The notes under the pieces were generated by a model. The model was not told the origin of the DNA. It ran no database searches and was given only the letters and a program-made list of their open reading frames with translations. A DNA stretch of 64,000 nucleotides from Sordaria brevicollis. Lineage: Eukaryota > Ascomycota > Sordariomycetes > Sordariales > Sordariaceae. Each line of letters begins with the position of its first letter. The stretch's first letter is position 1. Location: NCBI GenBank assembly GCA_033439795.1, contig JAUTDP010000008.1:124001-188000 (forward strand). The letters run 5' to 3'. Shown in pieces: positions 46,142 through 59,749 of this stretch. The position numbers were made by a program, and so were the translations under genes.

Positions 46142-48510
46142 CCCATCGCCTCCCCCCTCACAACCTCCAAACACCTCTCCAACTCCCTAACCCTCTCCTC
46201 GCTAAACCCTCCATTCTTCTTCCTCTCCCCCTTTTCCCCCCCCTCCTTAATTTCCACCCCCTCAACAACCCTAACCCTCTCCACCTTCTGCCCTTCCCCC
46301 CTCCTCACCACACATTCTTCTTCCGCCCCCATCCCCTCCCCACAAAACTCCCTCCAAAACCGCCTCCCCTCAGCATACTCCACCAAATTCCACGCCCTTC
46401 CCTCCCTTCCCGCTCTTGCCGTTCTGCCCACGCGATGCACGTAGCTGGTAGCAGATAGGGGTAAGTCGTAGTTGATGACGTGGTCGAGATTTGGTAGGTC
46501 GATGCCGCGAGAGACTAGGTCGGAGGCGACCAAGATGCGGAGTTTACCAGAGAGGAAGGAGCGGAGGGTGGAGAGGCGGGTGGAGGTTTTGGTTGAGGAG
46601 GTTAGGGTTCCGATGAGGGAGGAGAGGTGGGGGGGGAGGAGGAGGGTTAGGAGGCGGGAGAGGCGGAGGGTGGTGGTGTTGGAGGTTGTGAAGATTAGGA
46701 CGGTTGTTGGGAATGTTTTTGCGGTGTTGGAGGGGGAGGGGGATGATTTGGATTTGGATGCAGGCTTGGTGAGGGATTTGGCTTTGCGGGTTGTGGGCTC
46801 GGGTTCGGAGTCGGAGGAGGAGGAGTCTGAAGAGTCGCTGTCCGAGGAGGAAGAGGATTCGGAGTCGGACTCGGATGAGGAGCTGGAGTCGGCGGAAGAG
46901 GTCTCAGAGCCGTTAACAGGGACCATATACTTGCTCGTCAACAGCTCGACCAGATACAACGGCTTGAGACTTGGTTCGGTAACCTTGATCGCGTACTCCT
47001 TGAGGGTAGCAGGAATCGCCAGATCACCCGCCTTTGCACCCTCCAACACCACCAGCTTGGGCCTCGACAGCTTCAGCCCGTTCAAAAGCGTGATATCCCT
47101 CGTCATCGTAGCCGACAAGATAACCTTCCTCGGTCCCGTCTTGTTGTTCGCCGCGAAATCTCTCGCTCCGGGTTTGCTGACTGCCAACTTCTCGTTCACC
47201 ACGTCCAACCACTGCTGGAAATCCTGCGCCAGAAGCTTGTCGGCTTCGTCAACCACCAACCAGCGGACGTAGTCCAAAGTGAAGCCTTTGGTCTTGGTGA
47301 TGTGCTCCACCAGACGGCCGGGGGTGCAGATGAGGATGTCGACTTTGCCCACATGCTGGATGGTATGATACGGCAGGGGCCGTTTGAGGTCCATCTCCAG
47401 ATCCTCTTCCTCATCTGCGCTGTCCGCATCCAAATCGACAAGCTGTTTCTGCCGTTCCAACCACTTCTGGTATCCCTTCGGATCATACTTTTGCTCCGTT
47501 CCCATGATCACGCCCTGCTCTTCCTTGAAAGGCCGATTTCCCATCGCCGTGCCAACCTTGACTCTCTTCCCGTCGTGACTGCCTGCAAACGCCGCCGCGC
47601 ACGCCTCGCATGCTGCTTGGACTTGCTGGACCAGGTCTCTTGTGGGGAGAACAATGACTCCGCGGAGTTTGGTCGTTTGAGAGAGGGCAATATCTTGCAC
47701 CATCGGCAGGACATACGCCAACGTCTTGCCAGAACCGGTAGGGGCAGCTACCACTACATCGCCTTGCAAGTCAGGGTTGGGTAGCAACAAGGGGAGAGCG
47801 GCAGTTTGCACAGCAAACGCATCTTTGAAACCCTTCGTCGCCAACACCTTGGCTGCCTCGGCCGAAATTCCCAGCTCTGTAAACGGCTTTCTCGTGTCGC
47901 TCGTCACACGAATAGGGTTGGCCAACCAGGGGGGTAGTGTCTCGTAGGTAAGTTTCGAGGCATCGACAACAACGGGAGCAGGTTGAGGTAAAGGGCCGAG
48001 GTCGTAGACGGGTTCTTCTGGTTCGGGCGTCGATTCGGAGTCGGAGCCTTGGAGTTCCTTGAGTTTCAACGCCTTCTCGACTTTCTCGAAGACGGAGCGA
48101 TGGCGTTGGCGGATGGCATCATCTTCTAGGGAGGCGGGTTGTTCGAGGACGGATTCCTTTTTTTTCTTTTCGCGCTTGGGTTTTTTGGGTTCTTTCTTCG
48201 CCGCCGAGGTATCTGTGATTTCGGGTTGCGCATCGTTTATCTGGGGCTTCTCATCGTCGTCGGTCTTGGTCTTCTTTCGTGGGGGTTCGTCAGAGTCATC
48301 GGTGTCGCGTTGCTTCTTGGACTTCTTTGGTGACTTTGTCTCTACTGGTTCTTGGACGACGGGCTTCGATTGAGTGTTTGCGACAAAGTCGTCGTCGCCA
48401 AAGACTAGTCGTGTTGGTTGTGCCGGTTGCGATGGTTGCGCTGGTGGTTGAGACACGGGGGCAGAGGCGCCGCCCGCTGGCTTGGGTGGGGGGATGTATC
48501 TGTTGTACAT
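46135..48510 (-). CDS. dbp6: DEAD-box ATP-dependent RNA helicase Dbp6
   Basis: Single coding exon of 791 aa, ATG at 48508-48510 ([11 protein letters not shown]). The open frame extends upstream, but a 5' UTR intron (48515-48583) interrupts that part. Helicase motifs in order: Q-type [23 protein letters not shown] (about residue 255), Ia [18 protein letters not shown] (about 420), III SATM (about 466), [15 protein letters not shown] (about 691). The N-terminal 170 residues are Lys/Asp/Glu/Pro-rich. An acidic Ser/Asp/Glu tract plus a basic segment is inserted between the two RecA lobes (about 530-595). This long N-terminus and insertion match Dbp6, which acts in the nucleolus early in 60S ribosomal subunit assembly and is essential in yeast. 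Confidence 0.9.
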   Translation of the reverse strand: MYNRYIPPPKPAGGASAPVSQPPAQPSQPAQPTRLVFGDDDFVANTQSKPVVQEPVETKSPKKSKKQRDTDDSDEPPRKKTKTDDDEKPQINDAQPEITDTSAAKKEPKKPKREKKKKESVLEQPASLEDDAIRQRHRSVFEKVEKALKLKELQGSDSESTPEPEEPVYDLGPLPQPAPVVVDASKLTYETLPPWLANPIRVTSDTRKPFTELGISAEAAKVLATKGFKDAFAVQTAALPLLLPNPDLQGDVVVAAPTGSGKTLAYVLPMVQDIALSQTTKLRGVIVLPTRDLVQQVQAACEACAAAFAGSHDGKRVKVGTAMGNRPFKEEQGVIMGTEQKYDPKGYQKWLERQKQLVDLDADSADEEEDLEMDLKRPLPYHTIQHVGKVDILICTPGRLVEHITKTKGFTLDYVRWLVVDEADKLLAQDFQQWLDVVNEKLAVSKPGARDFAANNKTGPRKVILSATMTRDITLLNGLKLSRPKLVVLEGAKAGDLAIPATLKEYAIKVTEPSLKPLYLVELLTSKYMVPVNGSETSSADSSSSSESDSESSSSSDSDSSDSSSSDSEPEPTTRKAKSLTKPASKSKSSPSPSNTAKTFPTTVLIFTTSNTTTLRLSRLLTLLLPPHLSSLIGTLTSSTKTSTRLSTLRSFLSGKLRILVASDLVSRGIDLPNLDHVINYDLPLSATSYVHRVGRTARAGREGRAWNLVEYAEGRRFWREFCGEGMGAEEECVVRRGEGQKVERVRVVEGVEIKEGGEKGERKKNGGFSEERVRELERCLEVVRGEAMGR

Positions 48511-48514
48511 GTTG

Positions 48515-48583
48515 CTGTGACTGTCAGATGTTGTCGTGGTCAATTGGCAGTCAATTGAATTGGTGGGAAGAATATCGACATAC
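48515..48583 (-). other. 5' UTR intron of Dbp6 gene
   Basis: GTATGT at the 5' end (minus strand of 48578-48583), TCACAG at the 3' end, 69 nt, ending 4 nt before the start codon. Confidence 0.65.
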
Positions 48584-48817
48584 CTTGTGTGTTGATGAAG
48601 ACGGAAAACGAAGCTTCTTCGAAACAAAACAACGAATGACGGAGCTCCATCGTCCAAGTGGACCCCAACTTTTTTCTGGGGATCTTCTGAACTGCCAAGT
48701 CTTACCGCCCGTCTAGGCCCCTGCTTATCGTTATCGGAGTGGATCCTGCAACATGACTTACCCCTGGAATGCGCACCTTGGCGGTTCACGTAGTGCCAAG
48801 ACATGGGACGTCCATTT

Positions 48818-48992
48818 GTAATAATAGCGGTAATATTGGGGCAGCAAAGAAGGCTTGATTGTGTGTGTAACTGTGTGTAAGACTCTGTAGACGTGCAGAT
48901 CTCTGGTCACTGTAAAATCCCTCAAACTCTAGACCTCGGTTATAATTACGTATATTCTATCCTCCTAGAGTGGGCTACCTAGTATTATAATA
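48818..48992 (-). repeat. Left LTR of outer copia element (3' LTR)
   Basis: Starts TGTAATAATAG and ends TATTATAATA. Aligns along its whole length with 63075-63250, differing almost only by C/T and G/A transitions plus one 1-bp length change. Its outer part is unmutated, with CA and TG intact; its inner end is mutated. Confidence 0.92.
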
Positions 48993-50049
48993 TACCCCCT
49001 TAAATTTAGGCTACAAACTAGCGCCAAATTTACCTAAAAATACCCTACAATCTATCTACCTCCTAAAATCTTATACCTCTATAATTAAACTATTATAATA
49101 ATAATTTTAGAGTTTTTATTTATTACGTTAATTTTTAAGTAGATTATAAGGTTTATTTATTAATTTATTTATAATTTCCTCTTCGTTTATTTCTTCCTAA
49201 AAACTTTTATCTTCTTTTTCCGAATTTATTTCTTTAGGCATTTTTATTGCAATAAATATATTAGTAATCTCTTACAATTTCGTTAAAAGGTATTAAAATT
49301 CGACGAGCCTTAATTATATTATTAAAATAGCATAGTCCGTAGGCTTAAAACTCTTTATAAAGCTATTTATAATTTATTCTTTAGTAGGGATATAAATAAC
49401 GTCGATGAGGTTTCTCTTTTATATTTAGCGTAATTAATATTTATATATATTAACGTACTTTAATTTAATTATTAACCGTATACCCTCCTTAATTATAAAT
49501 CGAATCGTTTATTTATTATAATATTTTATAGGTATAGTTTATTAATTTAAATTTATAGTCAATTTATTTAGAAGACGGCGAATATAAATAGTTTTTTTAA
49601 CGTTTTAATTAAGGGATAATAATTCTACCTCTATAAAAAAGGTAATTACCGTATCCTATTTATTAGCGCGTTAATTAACCGTTGTATTTAATAATTTTAA
49701 TATAAACGCTTAGGAGTTTTTGTAATTAAAGGAATTATTTATAAAAGAGGAATTAATTATTATATAAAAATTTTATCTATTAAGTTTATTTAATTGGAAA
49801 GTATAATTTTAAATCGATAATAAATAAAAGAGGATTTAATTTATAGCTTTATAATATATTAGGTTGGGGTTAGAATTAAACCGAGCGAATTTAAAAATAG
49901 GGAAGGTAACGTTTAGGCGTATAATAATAATAATATAAAGGATAGAGCCGATTTTAATTTAGTAGGTTATAATTTTATAGGGTAGTATTTTATTTTCGTA
50001 GGGTATTAATTCCTCTTTAACTATAGGAATTTAGAAGAATTTCTTCGTC

Positions 50050-51100
50050 CTTTTAACCTTCTTTATAATTTTTTTAATATATTCGCGTTAAAATAATTAA
50101 ATTAACTATTTTTTACAATTATAAATAATTTCGATTCTTAAGAATTATTTTAATTCTTTTCCGTTAGTGAATTTATATTTCTTTTATAGAATAACGATTA
50201 CCCTTTTAATTATAGTAACCTTTTTATTTTTATTTAAATAAGTAATAATAATATTATCGACGTAGAAGAATAAGAAAACGTTATCCTTACGTAAAATATT
50301 AAATTTAGAAGGGATAAGGGATATACTTATAATTATAAAGGTTTTAATAAGTTTTTATTATTATAGGAAAGGTAATTTCTATAAATTATATAGCGCTCGA
50401 AGTAAATAGACTACCTAACCTTTCTTTTAATACTTAAGAGGAATTCGTATATATATTAATTTATTTAATAGAATATTAATAAAGGTATTCCTTATATTGT
50501 ATTAAATTAAATCGAAGTTAAAATACGTAATAATAATTATAAAGATGTAAAATAATTTGATTATTAATATAGTTGCGTAGGTTTTTTAAATTTTATCCTT
50601 AATTTACTAATTTCTTTTTATTATTAATCGAATTTTATACTTTTGGAATTTATTATTTTAATCGAATTTATAGACGTAAACCTATTATAATTTTAGAATT
50701 TCTTTACCGATTATTTCTTTAATATTTACTTACTTTTAAAATTTCATTTTATAATACTCCGTTAAATATTCCTTTTCGGTAGTAATAAATAATTCCCCTA
50801 TAGGGTATAAGGAGAATTTATAATAATAGTTTAGGAGTAGTGGAAAATTTAACCGGTAGAGGGTCTTTAGTAGGCTTTATTTTTATAAATAATTAACCTT
50901 CTCCCTTATTAATTTTAATTTAGGATTATAATTAGGATCGATTTCGATTCCCCTTTTTCGTATTTTTTCTAAGAATACTTAATTTACGATTATATTTCCT
51001 TAGAGATTTATAGGATAGTTTTTCTACTCGGTGAGGAATAACGTTACTTAATTAAAATATTAATTTATAATTAGCTATAAATCCTCGTTAGATTTCGAGA
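50050..51100 (-). pseudogene. Copia reverse transcriptase remains
   Basis: Minus-strand translation gives a degenerate Ty1/copia RT: VYLLRALYNL (family: LL-RALYGLKQSPR), then KDNVFLFFYVDNIIIT with the catalytic YVDD at 50253-50264 changed to YVDN. Many stops lie at former Trp/Gln codons. Boundaries are approximate. Confidence 0.6.
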
Positions 51101-51272
51101 GATTATTAATTAGAAAGGAAGTTAGTATATTATTTAAGGTTAGGGATACTAAGTAATACCTTTTATTTTTTAAATTTATTATTATATTTTAGAAATTTAA
51201 TAGTAATTATAAAAGTGAGGGTTTTTTTAGAAATTCCGATTAAATTTCTAACCTTATTTTAAGGACCGCTAG

Positions 51273-51560
51273 TAATACAGGACACCTTGTTTATTGGTAT
51301 CACATATAAGATTACTTGAACCGATTAAATTGAATATGGGCATGGGCATACGGGTACCATGTCCGTCTAACCGGTAGGCAACTGCCACCGGGCCGCGGTT
51401 AGCGCCGCGTCGGACTTACTCTAGGATTTCTATAAAGGATTCCTATAGAAAGGTAGCCTTCGGCTCGCCTTCTCCTTCTTATATTATTTTCTTTTACTAT
51501 TTTAATATTATTATTATTTTTATACATTTGGTATTTAAAGTACCCTAAATTACCCTATTA
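51273..51560 (+). repeat. 5' LTR of inner gypsy element
   Basis: 288 bp, starts TAATACAGGACACC and ends ACCCTATTA (originally probably TG...CA). Carries a GC-rich core (about 51379-51416, GGGCCGCGGTTAGCGCC) that stays recognisable because CpG is not the main RIP target. Confidence 0.92.
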
Positions 51561-53254
51561 TATAATGATTATAATTATAATAGTAATAACTATATTATTT
51601 CTTAATTGTATTTTTTATTAAATTGCGATTAATTTTTAATAAATTCTTTTAAATTTATAGTAATCGCTTAGACCCTATATCGCAAAATATCGACCCTATA
51701 ATTACAATCTTTATTTCCTATATTTATTTACTTTATGCGTTATAAAATAATATAGTAAAAACCGTTTATTTCGAATTCGTAAATTATTAATCGTAAAATA
51801 AATATTAAAAATTCTTTTTTTAATCCGCGCTTCTTTTATATTATTATATTCGCGTCGGTTTGTATTAATAATAGTATTTTAGTACTTTATTACCCCGATC
51901 CGAATAATTTTTACAAAATCCTTCGATATAAAGGGTAATATAATTTAATTTGTTGTAAAATAATTTAATTAATTCCCTCGAAAATATTTCGGTTATTAGT
52001 CGAAAGATAGGTACGTAATAAATTTAATATTCTAATTTATAATTATTCCCCTATTTTTTTATTATTTTTTGCCTTTTCTTTCGTAAATTTAATTAAAAAT
52101 AATTTATATTAACGGAAGGTTTTATTATATTTAATAAAAACCCCCCTTAATTATAAATAATTTTATACCGCTCTTTATATAAATTATCCGCCCCCTTAAT
52201 AATTAATGTAATTAAATATAACGCTAATAAAAGTAATAACGGTAACCTCGTTAGTAACCTCTTTTTAATTATAATAAATACTTTTTCTTTATTCTACAAC
52301 CCTTTTTAATATTCTTCCCGCTTTACCTCCTAATTTTCTATTACGTCGTTTATTATACCGCTTATTACTTTTTAAATATTTAAAACTAACGAATCGATTA
52401 AGCTTCCCCTATTTTAATTATTTAAACCCTTTAATTTATTAATTATTAAAATTTCGCCCTTAAAATACTTTCCCGTATATAATACTTATAATTTAATTAT
52501 TCTTAATCGTAACGACGAGGATAACGACGATAATACGGTCCCGAAGCGAATTACGTATAAAAAAACCTAATCCCGTATTGATAAAATTAAGGCTAACGTA
52601 CGTAAATAGGGTAAAATTATTAAATATAATATTATTACTATTAATAAATATATAAATAATTACTTCGCTAAAAAGAATAAAAAAGATAACGAATATAATA
52701 ATAAAAATATAAAAGTATTTATTAAAATCGATAAAGAATTTTAAGGAATTTATATTAAATTTAACGAAATTCGCGGTATTATATCCAAAAATTACGAAAA
52801 AATTATATTTTACTTAACGTTACGTAAACCTATTTTCGAAAAAGATAACGTTATACCCGGCAATTTCCCTACTTTTTTAAATAACGCCTCCGTTAATATA
52901 ATTATTCGCGATTAATTTTTTTCTAACCGTTCGGTTAATTTTATTAACTTTAATAATAATTCCCCCGGCCTATTTAATTACTTTAAAACCAAATTGCGTA
53001 TAGAATAATTCGGTACCCCGCTACCCCGTATTTATAATAACGCTTTTAATAATTCTAATAAGAAAATCCCCGCTAGATTATTTAATATTAAATTTATAAA
53101 TAATAAAGAATAAATAATTTTCGACTTTTTTATAATTATTAAGGATTGCGAAATTAAATTCGATAAATGTAAAAATAAATTCGCTTAGTACGAAGATATA
53201 TTCGCTTAAATTATTATTAATAATATAAATATTTAATAATAATATTTTATTAAA

Positions 53255-53467
53255 ATGCGTAATATTTTTAAGAATTTTTATCCTACGCTGCCTATCGATA
53301 TTAATAATTTTAATAGTACTAAAACTAATATTAATAAATTTAGAGGTAATCCCCCCGATAAATTATATAACGTTATTACCGTTCCTAAAGATAATAATAA
53401 TAATAATAATTCCTTAGCGGATAATAATTACGATAAATATTATAAATATTATACCGACGTTCGTTAA
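53255..53467 (+). pseudogene. Gag-region open-frame remnant
   Basis: A 70-codon open stretch, Asn/Asp/Lys/Tyr-rich, between the 5' LTR and pol. Composition follows from RIP (AAT, TAT, GAT codons). Probably a surviving piece of gag, not a gene. Confidence 0.4.
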
Positions 53468-53704
53468 AGTAAGTAGCTTATAAGAATTAATAAATATAAA
53501 GAATAATATTCTAATATTCTTATTAATAAAACCGAAATGCTAATCGCCTTCGAATTTAATAAACTTAAATATTAAATTAATATTCGTAATAAATCGAAAT
53601 ATATTTATATCGAATCCGATTATTTTAACGATAATTATAAAATCGCGTATTAAGCCGATATTTATAAGAAAAATAAATATACTACCGAATTCGATAATAA
53701 ATTT

Positions 53705-53977
53705 AATTATAAAAAATATCGAAAGAATTGAGCTAATTCCCGTAAGAAATATAATAAATCCGGTAACGAACCTAATTATAAAAAATATTATAAGAATCGT
53801 ACTAATTCTTATAAATATAATAAATTTAATAACGAATCCGATTATAAAAAATATTGCAATATTTATATTATTTCCTATAAAAAGCGTAATAAATCCGATA
53901 GCGAATCCAATTATAAAAAATACTATAAAAATTGTAAAATATATTACTATTATATTAAAGACTGTAAATATAATTCT
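53705..53977 (+). repeat. Tandem repeat, about 69 bp x 4, in gypsy gag region
   Basis: Four imperfect copies starting at 53705, 53774, 53840 and 53909 (spacing 69, 66, 69). In one frame they read as 22-23-residue repeats beginning N/D-Y-K-K-Y. Stops are few here, consistent with a codon content lacking Trp and Gln. Confidence 0.65.
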
Positions 53978-56659
53978 TCAAATTTATTAAATTCTAATTC
54001 GGATAACTATTTTAATTATATAATTTATTATAAATTCTGCAAAATTAAATTTAAATTAAAATCTAAGAAGTATATTAAGAATAATAATTCTTTAAATTCC
54101 GATTCCAATTCCGATTCCGATTTAAACTTCAAACCCAAAAAGATTAAAAAAGACGAAATTGGCGTCTTCAACCCCTATTTTAAAAATCCCGATAATTTAA
54201 ATATAATTAATAATAATAAGGACGCTATTTATATAAACCCTACTATATTTTATAACGTTATTATAACTTTCTTTAAAAATAAAAAAACCTATAATATTAA
54301 TATTAAATAATTTACCCGCTTATAGCCTTTAATACTCTAAAGCGCCGTAAAATTATAATAATATAATTAAATTACCTTTAAAGAGCGTATTAAATTCTAT
54401 AAAAATATTTATAAATTAATATTTATTTTAATCGAACGTTTCTACCCTAATTCGGCTATAATTATACGTAAATTTAATAAATGACGTCTCTTTCTAAAAT
54501 ATATCGCTAAAAATAAAAACGCCCTCACTTTCTTCATTATAAAAAAGCTTTATTAAATTCGCGCTATAGGAATCCTCTCCATTTATAATAATAATTAATA
54601 TAAAATAATAATTCAAATTTAATTAATAATAAATCCTAATATTAAAATTATTGTCCCCAGCCCCCCCGCTATTAATAAATTATATTACTATTTAATTATT
54701 ATCGAAAGTACCCGTACCGTTCTAATATCTTATACCCGTAATAAATATTTATATATTAAACCCGGTTCGTATTTTAATAAATCCTCAATTACTATTAAAG
54801 CTATTTCCGCTTTTACTTCGAATAATAATCGGAACCGCGATTATAATAACGACTGTAACCGTTTAAATAACTATAATAATAATCGTAAGAACGATTATAA
54901 CGGCAATCGCAATAACGGTAATTAAACCTTTTAGAAAAGTAATAATAAAAATAGGGATAAGGATAAAGATAAGAATAAAGAGCGTATTAATTATATCGCT
55001 TCCGATATTAATATTAATAAAAAAGATAATTCTAATAATAAAATCGTTAATTACGTCGACGATTCTAATATTAATAACGTTATTAATTTAGAAATAAACG
55101 CTTATTATATATATAATAGCGAATTAATTTATTTTAAATATTTTAAAATCTTCAATTCTATAATTATTAAATACCAATACGTAAAAGGTTATAAATATAT
55201 TAAACGACCTAATATTAAGACTATATCTCTTTTAAATTTATAACGCTAATAATATAGCCAATATAAAGAAATTTTCTAATTTAAAAATTTATTATTTAAA
55301 TATTTTAATACTTATAAAGGATTTAACTTAATCGACCTAATTCACTATATCGATATCCTTCTAATTAAATAGGCTTAATTCTACGAAAAGGAGAAATTTA
55401 ATAAAGGACTACTATTTAATTTCATTTATTTCCGAATCCTAGCCAAGGCTACTCCTAAATTTTTAAAAGTAAAAATTTATATTAACCTAAACGCCGGTAA
55501 AATTATTATTAATCGAAATTTTCTACGAATAATAAAATATTCTATTTTAATAATATATTTTATAAAAATTAGAAGAATAAGAAATAAAACGATTAAATTT
55601 ACGGAATAAATTATATTTACCTTTTATTTCTTAGAGAAAGATAATATAAAATAACTAACTTTATTAAAAATAACCGTAATAGGCTAAATAATAAATAAAT
55701 TCGAACCCAATTTACTTTTAACTAATTCGTTCTTATATTTTTATTAAATTTATATCGATTACCGATTTATATAAATATTCCTCCTATAAAATAATTTTAA
55801 TACTTCCTTTAAAATATTATAAAACCTTAATTTATACGTACGAAAAGTAATCCTTTCGAAAAAAGTTATATTACAATTAGGAAAAGAACGTATAATACCC
55901 GTTTTCTATAAACCGTTCCTAAAAGATAGGAATTTCCTATTTATTTCTAATTATAAAGCCGTTACGAACGTAATTATTAACGCGCGCACTCTACGTATTG
56001 TATTCGTTAAAAACTCTTCGCTTAATTTACTAATATTTTAGCGAAAGTATTAAATTAGTATTATTACCGAAAATAATACTAACGGTTATTTTTTAATATT
56101 TTAAACCGATATTTATAAAATAATTATAATAATAAAGGCCCTAAATATTATAAAAGACGACCCTTCCCTATTTATAATTAACGCCGTTAAAATAATTATA
56201 TGTAATTATATTATTCTAATTAACGTAAATCTTAATTTCGCTCCCGATATTACTTTAATTATAATTATTAAAAACGAATATATTTAACCCGATAATACTT
56301 AACCTAAAGTTCTAAAAAAAGAAAAATAATCGATTTTAAATATTCGTATAAACGAATAAGCCCCCGAAATTATTACCCCGGAAGGAATCTATATTTACGT
56401 TAATAATAAAATAATTATAACTACTTTAGAAAAATTAATTAAATGGTTCCCGGAATTATAAAAAAAAAAAGGGTTAATCGATATATTAAATAAAAATATA
56501 ATAAAAATTCCTTTGGTAGAAAATTAATAAAATTATAAAATCGCCGCCTAATTATATCTTTTAAATAAAAAAGACTAGGCGGTTATTAACGAAATCTTTA
56601 ACGCCCTTTATAAATAGGGTAAAATAAATTAAATAAAGTACGCTATACCCTTTATTTAC

Positions 56660-59250
56660 CTAATCTTCGTCGTATAATATAAAACGTATACCGGATTAAA
56701 AGGCCGTTTAATTATCGATTTATATATCTTTAATAATTTAATAATCCCTAATAATTATTTATTATTTTTATAAGAGGAAATAATAGCCTTTATACGTAGA
56801 AAGTATATTATTACAATTATCGATATAATAGCCTTTTTTTATTAATTTAAAGTATAATAAAAATATTGCGACTATTTCACCTTTATTACGTATCGTGGTC
56901 TTAAATAACCAACCGTAATTTAAATAGGTTTTAAAAATATATTAATATACGTATAAAAATTTATAAATATATTTTTAAAGGATTATAAAAATTACTATTA
57001 TATATATATTAATAATATCGTTATAGTAAATAATATTATTAACGAATATATACGCTACTTTAATATTATCTTCTCTTTATTTATATCGAAGAATATCGTC
57101 CTATTATTAAAGAAATTATATTTAAATTATCCTAATATTAAATTTCTCGGTTTCTATATTAATAAGTTTAGAATATTTATAATAAAAGATTATATTAAAG
57201 CTTTTAAAAACCTAGCCTTCCCAAATAACTTTAAGGCGTTCGAATAATATATTAATAATTCTAATTTTTTTAAATATTTTATAACCTATTATACCCAATT
57301 TATCGAACTACTCTAATTCTAAAAGGTTATATTATTAATATCCGGATAAAAGTAAAGCAAAGTTGAAAATAGTAAATTAATTAAACGAATAATATATTGC
57401 GTAAAAACCTTCTTTAAGCCTAACCTAATAAAAATCGAATTTTTCGAAATTATTTAAAAAGCTATTTACGAAAACCCTATAATCCTTTACTACTTAAACC
57501 TTTCCTAATAAATCTTCTTATAAATCGACGGCTCTTTAAAATATAGCTTTAAAAATATACTATTCTACTTCCGGCCCGAATTTACTTAAACCGAAAGAAA
57601 CCCTATCCCCGCCAATTAAATTATATTTATTATATTTTTAAATAAAATTTTAATTAAAGCGGAAATATAATACAATCCTTCTAAATTAAAGGTTATATAT
57701 TTAATTTAAATAATTAAAAAACTACGCACTTAATTCTATATATATAAGAAGCTTATTATCGTATTTACCGATTATTCTACTACTAAAAGTATAATCGAAT
57801 AAATATCCCTACGTACCTCCTTAATTAATTATATAAATCGCCGCTTTATTAATATATTTATATACCTTTCCTAATATAAATTTAAAATATATTATATCCC
57901 TAGTAAATTCAATTTTATACCCGACGTATTAAATCGACTTCGGATTAAATAAAATATCCTAGGAGAGTTTAATCCCAATAACGTCGCTATCCTAAACGAT
58001 ATTTAATATACTTTCTCCAAAATATAAATATATAATAATATTTATAATTAATATATTATTATGTATAAAAAAGATAAAAAGTTCGCCCCTATTACGAATT
58101 ACCTAATTGAGTATAAAGTAGTTACCGAAGACGGTAAAATTTTTTCGAAGCCCGGTTACCCCTTCTTTATAAAAAACGGCTTTATTTATAATTTATAATT
58201 AAATAGAACTAAAATACTTTATATTCCCTATTAATTTATTAAAAACGTATTTAACGCTATTTATAACGAAAAATATTATTTTAAACGAAATTATATACTC
58301 TATAATTTATATAACGTATTTTTCCCTAATAAAATATAATAAATAAAATAATATATTAAATATTATTTAATATATTAATTTAATTAAACCGATCGGAATT
58401 CGCCAATTGGTAATTATTAACCTATTAAAACCGAAGAGCAACTCCCTATATAAATTATTTCTATTAACTTTATCGTTAAATTCTCCGAAGTTTTTATAAA
58501 AAATATAGTTTAATAAATACCCGATTACGCTACTTTCAATTTACTTATACTAATTACTAATAAAACCTCGAAATATACCCTCCTTATTCTAAAATATATT
58601 ATATATACCGCCGAAGAATAGGGTATTATTACTATTCGAATAATATTATTCGTAAATTAGGGATTTCCTATCGGAATTATTTTAAACTGCGATTACAAAT
58701 TTATTTTTAATTATTAGAAGGGAATATAAAAGGTATTAGGTATTAAATTATTTATAATTATTACGTATTATATATTAAGTAATAACGCCGTTAAGAGGAA
58801 GAATTAAACGATCGAAATTATAATCCGTTTTTATACGTTTATATATAATTTAGGATATAATTAACTAATTATAATCCTATTTTTCTAATAGAATTTTAAT
58901 AATATATTTATCGAAATTTTAAAAATATCCCTTTATAAATACCTTTTCGGCTATAAATTAATTAAACCCCTCGATATTTTTATTAATAATATTAATTAAC
59001 TTTACGCTCTTCAAAATAACCCAATTATATATAATTACATTCGCTAAAATACTCAATTAATTATAAATTTTACTATTATTAACGCTAAAAAACAATACGA
59101 CGCCTCTTACCGCCAAATCCAATTTAATATTAACGACCCCGTCTTTTTTAAACTTTATTACGAATATTATTTACCTAAACGCCCCTCCTATAAAATATTT
59201 TAATAATATTCTAATCCTTTTAAAATTATTTAAAAAATTGAATATTTAAT
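56660..59250 (+). pseudogene. Gypsy pol remains: RT, RNase H, integrase
   Basis: RT at about 56670-57300: NNLIIPNNYLLFL, then YIYINNIVI (YIDD-type site as YINN at 57005-57016) and LKKLYLNYPNIKFLGFYI. RNase H at about 57480-57960: IDGSLKYSFKNILFYF and FTDYSTTKSII, then YIPSKFNFIPDVLNRLR. Integrase at about 58200-59200: HHCC-type finger with His changed to Tyr (YNEKYYFKR), a segment INLIKPIGIRQLVI and the core start INFIVKFSE. The order matches fungal Ty3/gypsy elements. Positions are approximate; frames are broken throughout. Confidence 0.75.
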
Positions 59251-59413
59251 TTATAAATTCGAATTACCTTTATTAATAAAAATTTACCCCGTTATTTCTA
59301 TAACCTATTTAATTCTAATTCCTAAAAAAGCCGACCTATTCGGTTATACGGTTCCCCCTCTAAAACCGATCGAGGATTCCTAAAACGATTTTAATAATAC
59401 CCTCGATAAATAA

Positions 59414-59578
59414 TACGAATTCGATAAGATCGTTATATATAAATAAATTAATAGTAAAATCTTTTATTATATTAAATAGAAAGGATACGGTTATAAATAT
59501 AATTAATAAAAGAATATAGAAGATTTATATAAAGTAAAAGAATTAGTAGAGGACTATTAGAAGTATCGCCCTAATAAA
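59414..59578 (+). pseudogene. Chromodomain remnant at the end of gypsy integrase
   Basis: Reads YEFDKIVIYK, then KGYGYKYN, then EDLYKVKELVEDY and KYRPNK, with stops at three places where chromodomains carry Trp or Gln. This is the chromodomain pattern (YEVEKIL ... WKGYG ... W-E ... A-ELV-EY) and places the element among chromoviruses. Confidence 0.75.
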
Positions 59579-59749
59579 CGCAAAAATACGATTCGTAAGA
59601 CTTATATTACTAATTCCCGCCGCGTACGCTTCGTAAATGAGAAGGATAAAGAGGATTAAAGTAAAAGACGTCGTCGTCGTTCTTCCCATCGGAAGTAATA
59701 ATAATATTCCTATTAAAAATAATAGTTTCTTCTTCTAGGCGCCGGGACT

